Shown: in pieces, positions 59,766 to 64,000 of the stretch
Layout: the number at the start of each line of letters is the position of its first letter
How positions within the stretch are numbered: position 1 is the first letter of the stretch
DNA from: Rhabditoides inermis
Lineage: Eukaryota; Nematoda; Chromadorea; Rhabditida; Rhabditidae
Reading direction: 5' to 3'
NCBI GenBank assembly: GCA_963966185.1
Contig: CAWZYM010000403.1
Coordinates: forward strand, 62,001-126,000
Length of the DNA: 64,000 bases
Made by a program: the position numbers and the translations under genes
Notes under the pieces: model-generated
Told to the model about the DNA's origin: nothing
Database searches by the model: none
Seen by the model: only the letters and a program-made list of their open reading frames with translations

Positions 59766-60133
59766 ACGTACCGCACGAGTTTTCCCCGCACACAAAGAAA
59801 ACGTACCGCGCGAGTTTCATCCACACAAAAAAAACGTACCGCATGAGCTTCGTCCACACAAAAACGTACCGCACGAGTTTCATCTACACACAAAAAACGT
59901 ATCGCACAAATTTCATCTACACACAAATACGTACCGCACGAGTTTCCTCTACACAAAATACGTACCGCACGAGTTTCTTCTACACAAAATACGTACCGCA
60001 TGAGTTTCCTCTACACACAAAAAACGTACCGCATGAGCTTCATCTACACACGAAAACGTACCGCACGAGTTTCCTCTACACAAAATACGTACTGCACGAG
60101 TTCTCTCTACACAAAATACGTACCGCACGAGTT
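59766..60133 (+). repeat. Minisatellite of about 30-bp units (ACGTACCGCACGAGTTTC...)
   Basis: About twelve units with core CGTACCGCACGAGTTTC followed by CTACACAAAA and variable length. Open in several frames only because the units are short; no coding claim. Confidence 0.9.
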
Positions 60134-60789
60134 TGACGTTGGGCCGGGAGCGGTCGTCGCGGTTCTGCTGCTGCGGCCGCTTCTCCCGGCGAGTCTCGCC
60201 CCGAGATAGAGAGACACTCTGGAAAGCTTTCGATCGCTGGGTTCCAAGATGGCAATGACTAGAGATGGAACAGTAGCTAAGAGGGTTAAAGAGCTTCTGA
60301 AGAAGCTTGGTAAAAGTGAAGGTAGCCTTCCGATTCAAGAGATTACTCAGCGGAGCGAGTCGAAGACTATGGAACTACACCAGTCTGTCATAGTTTTCAA
60401 GATGACTAGAGATACGGGAACGGTAGCTAATAAGACAGTAGATGAAATGAGAGATGAGGGTATAAACTATAAAGTATAAAGACATATGAGACATGACAGT
60501 GAAAATGGGAGAAGAACGCAGACTATGTGGATTATCTTCTAGAGGAATAATGCAACAGTATAGAAAATGTGAGAAAAACGCAGACGACGTGGGGGGCTAC
60601 CTTCTGGAGACGCATGACGAATAGGATGGCGCGGATGACGCCGCGCCGCGAGCGCGTCGGCAGGTGCGGAGCCACGACTCTGAGCGAAACTGTGAGGTCG
60701 CCACAAAAAAAACGGTAGACCATTTTCGGCGTGTAGATTCACGCGATGAGAAAACATACACGTGGCGTAAATGTACGGACAGAATACAC

Positions 60790-60876
60790 TGTTATAGTCT
60801 TCAAAATGTCTTGATATTCCTTCAAACCACTTCGGAATAGCTTCCGAAGAGACTGACCGCACTTTGACAACAGGAG
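60790..60876. repeat. Family 2 element outside recognised genes
   Basis: TATAGTCTTCAAAATG at the left and CGAAGAGACTGACCGCACTT at the right. It is the only copy noticed outside an annotated intron, so this stretch may itself be an unrecognised intron. Confidence 0.55.
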
Positions 60877-63800
60877 ATGATGGGACACGACACGACGCTT
60901 CTCGCGACACACTCACGCGAAACTGTGATATGATCGGAAAACAGATAGAAATGTAGACATACACATGGCGTTGGTAGATTTTCAGGAGACGTGAGACTGC
61001 TAAACGGAACACGGTTTCTCAAGTGAGACGAGTTCGTGTACAAAATCATTTTCTGAGTGTAGCTTCTCATTTCATGATTTAATCGCATGTAACGCAACAC
61101 ACAGATGTAGCGGTGGGAAACTGTCAGTTCGCGACCAAAAAAACTCTCTCCGTAAATAGGATAGCGTACGAAAAATATGTATACAGAACGCATACTACTA
61201 TAATAAATAAAATCTATGAGAGCTCTCATTCTTTCTCACCCCGTCTTTCTCTCTTTTTCCCTCACTCTCTCACTCTTTGTGAGACGTCGAGATGAGTCTA
61301 TCGAGGTAGAATAATCAAGTGTGATATCTGACAAACACTCTCTCACCGCACAGGTACGAATACCTCAATCACAATCGATGCTATTGTACGAGTATGAATG
61401 GGAAAGGTGGTGAATACGCAATACTCGTTGCAATCGTCTGCTGCGGCCCTGCACTGATGAGCGCTGAGACAGTAGACAGTAGACTTCATGGTTGTTCATT
61501 TTGATTTTATGAGTTAGTAGGATAAAGAAGAGAGTGAACAAAATCTTGAGGATTGAAAAATGGAAGTAAATCGCCGAGAAGAAGACGCGAGAGGAGGAAG
61601 AGTAGTAGTGAAAGAATCTGGCGAGCTAAAAATAGAGAGTGTCTCGGGGAGGAGCAGAAAGGTGGCGCAGCGAGCGGGAATCAGAATATCAGAAAGTGAC
61701 GAGCGCCGTGCGATTCACAGGCACTCGGATAATTCACTCACTGCGCTAGAATGATGAACGGGGGGAGGAGGAGGAGAGGCGAGAAGGAGGAGCGGAGATG
61801 AATCAGGAGGGAGAAGGAGGAGGAGGAGGAGGAGAAGGAAGAGAAGGAGGAGTAGGGATACGACACCCCAATGCGAACGCCTCTTGGTCAATGATAATTG
61901 ACAGTTGAGCGATAATTATTGAGCAATTGAGCGACGGTTAGTTGAAACGTGAACAAAAATGAGGTGTGACGTGAAAGTAAGAAAAAAACCTCATCGTCGA
62001 GACAGTGAGCTACGTACTATTTACGGGTACGGAAGTACGATTTGAAGACGGTGTGCCACACTACATTTCGGATACGCACGGTTGAGGTGTCAATTATACG
62101 GGTACGCTAGTGAAACACATGTCAAAGTCGGTGTTGTGAACTAATGAATAGGGTTATTGAAGGGGAGAGGAGGGGAAAGCTTGGTGAGAACTCGCTTGCC
62201 CTCTGACTCTGATTCCCCGAATCACCAACCACATCGGATTTCAAAATGACACAGTTCGATGCGCCAGACTCACAATCAAACAAATGTGACGAGAAGGAGA
62301 GGGAGAGAGAATAAGGAGAGAGAGAAAGAGAGAGGGAGGGAGTGAGTGAGCGAGTAACATGAGAATAGTCTGTGCCTCGCGGATGAAAAGCAAAATCAAC
62401 AAGTTATGTATGAAAAAGGCAATACCTTTCATTTATGAAAGAGGGGGATTTCTCTAATCAGAGATGACGAGAGCGCGAAATAGAGAGAAAGAAAGAGAGG
62501 AAGAGAAGGGTGAGAAAAAAGAGATACAGAGACAGAGAGATTGAAACAATGTCCATCCTTGCTCAGCGTGGCGTGGAGAAATTGTAATTGTCGCGCCAAG
62601 CTGCAGGAGAGGAGGGTTCAGAAAACGTCCGCATCACTTTGAATATTTATGAATTTACTCGGATCTCTCTCTCTCTCTGCTACGAGCGCCCACAAATCAT
62701 GACTGTAGTCTGGAAGCAATTGAGGCAGGCTAGAGGCGGGATGGTGTCTAGCGTGCCGCGAGATATCCCGAAAAAGCGCGAGTAGCCTGGCGAAGAAGCG
62801 AGAAGAAGGGTTATCCGTCGCCGGATGGTGTCCGTTCATTCCACCCGCCACTGATGAGCTTCCCCCTCTCCCTCTCTCTCTCCCCCCTCTCTCCCTATCT
62901 ATCCACACAATTATGCCTCCGGAAAGAGAGAGAGAGGTGTCGAATTGAGCATGAAAGAGAGGGGATAGAGATATGAGAGGGGAGAAGAGAGTTGCGTGTT
63001 CCATAAATCGGGTTAGCCAGTGGCGGGTGAGTGTCTTGACTGTCAGAAGGCATTCACCTCCAAACACTGAGGAGGCGTGTGCGTCGCATCAGCACCATTC
63101 GAGCGTGGCGGAGGGAAACGGAGGGACGAGCACCTCGCGGGGGGTTTCATATCTCTCTCCATCTCTCTACCTCTCTGTATCTTATTACCGCACGCACATA
63201 GTCACAGCATATAGACGCCCGCCCGCCCTGGCCAATTCTATTCTGTATATGTATATGCTTCTGATCACGGTAAACAAGGCAGCGGTGCGAGAGGCATGTG
63301 CGTGCGTATTTGAATCTCCCGCCGGGACGAGAGGGGCGGGCAATCGCGGCGAGAACCGCGAGCGTTTGAATATTTCCGACGCCTTTTCTCTCTCTCTTTC
63401 TCTCGCCCAGTGCAGCAGCCGCGCCGCATGACCGACGCGCCGCGTCTACGTCTCACCTACTGCGTTTAGCCGGCGTTGACAGGAGCGCGGCGGAGCTATT
63501 ATTTTGCTATTCGCTCTTCTTTCTATTTTGTGCGGAACAAGGCGAGGCGCGTTTGCCTCGTTCAGGTTTTTTTGTTATTGCATTATTGCGTAGTGTCATC
63601 TCGCTGATTCGAGAGTGTCGTTCACACCTCGAAACTAGCCCCCGTTTGCGCACACGTGTACCCCCGCCATCCAGCTGACGTGGTGCCTGCACTTTTTTGT
63701 ATGCACTTTCCTTTCCGCTCGACACTCTCATGTTGGAAATGTTCGCATCGCGATTGTCCTCCGTGTGATGATGACAAGCAATCAGCTATCACATCATATC

Positions 63801-63916
63801 GCAGTGCATGTGTGTAAAGCGCTGTGCTTGCCTTCACACACTCGTCCATTGTCATACCGCGTATTATTGTTGTCCCTCCCCCCCTCCCCCATCATCCATT
63901 CATTCGCATATTGCAG

Positions 63917-63977
63917 ATGGGCTACGTAATAGCTGTCGACACGTCCCTATCGATGGCGCTGCAGCCCGACGGAACAG
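63917..63977 (+). CDS. VWA-domain protein, first coding exon only (runs off window end)
   Basis: The ATG follows TTGCAG, so it probably lies just after a leader intron. The exon reads MGYVIAVDTSLSMALQPDGT and ends ACAG|GTGCGT in phase 1. DTSLS fits the DxSxS metal-binding (MIDAS) motif at the start of a von Willebrand A domain; beginning the protein with it resembles Integrator subunits such as INTS14 or INTS6. Only 20 residues are visible, so the family is uncertain. Confidence 0.55.
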
Positions 63978-64000
63978 GTGCGTGGCGCTCGTCATGATGA

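Noticed and set aside
59744..60136. Repetitive protein reading YRTSFxYTK units
   Set aside because: It is the minisatellite read in frame; no start context or conservation evidence.

Overview
The window is animal nuclear DNA. Genes are split into many short exons, mostly with GT-AG introns, and (GA)n/(CT)n microsatellites are dense. The gene set is metazoan: a TIKI-type Wnt protease, a secreted CAP protein, a nicotinic receptor subunit, a KIF19-like kinesin, a type I PKA regulatory subunit, an ANKFN1/wide-awake homologue and the start of a VWA-domain protein. The PKA subunit and the CAP protein look nematode-like, so an ecdysozoan (nematode or relative) is my best guess. I rebuilt exons by hand from splice signals; reading phase closes across every junction listed except the one flagged in ANKFN1.

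Layout. Four minus-strand genes lie head to tail: TIKI (1-2983, 3' end outside the window), CAP (3323-6128), nAChR alpha-type subunit (6614-12694) and KIF19-like kinesin (14497-37547). A CpG-rich 1.1 kb gap, probably a bidirectional promoter, separates the kinesin from the plus-strand PKA-R gene (38669-44720). ANKFN1 follows on the minus strand (45577-57384). About 6.5 kb of repeat-rich DNA comes next, then a plus-strand VWA gene starts at 63917.

The main feature is a 15.5 kb array inside one kinesin intron (17904-33410). Five Helitron-type elements lie directly head to tail. Each begins TCTC..TA..TA.AGTATAT, ends CCCAGGCTAG, and abuts the next with no spacer. Element 2 (20441-29064) has an intact 1976-aa Rep/helicase with an extra N-terminal Ulp1-type cysteine protease. 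Elements 1 and 3 lack it but keep strings of mini-exon-like segments. Elements 4 and 5 are about 1 kb. All five have an antisense tRNA-like gene about 130 bp from the 5' end and a double G/C hairpin about 50-100 bp from the 3' end. The kinesin frame still closes across the array.

A second theme is intron biology. Two inverted-repeat families were found here almost only in introns. One fills nAChR intron 11 nearly end to end; the other forms CAP intron 3, with the splice donor inside its terminal repeat. These are candidate introners. Three GC-AG introns and many (CT)n/(GA)n tracts just downstream of 5' splice sites add to this.
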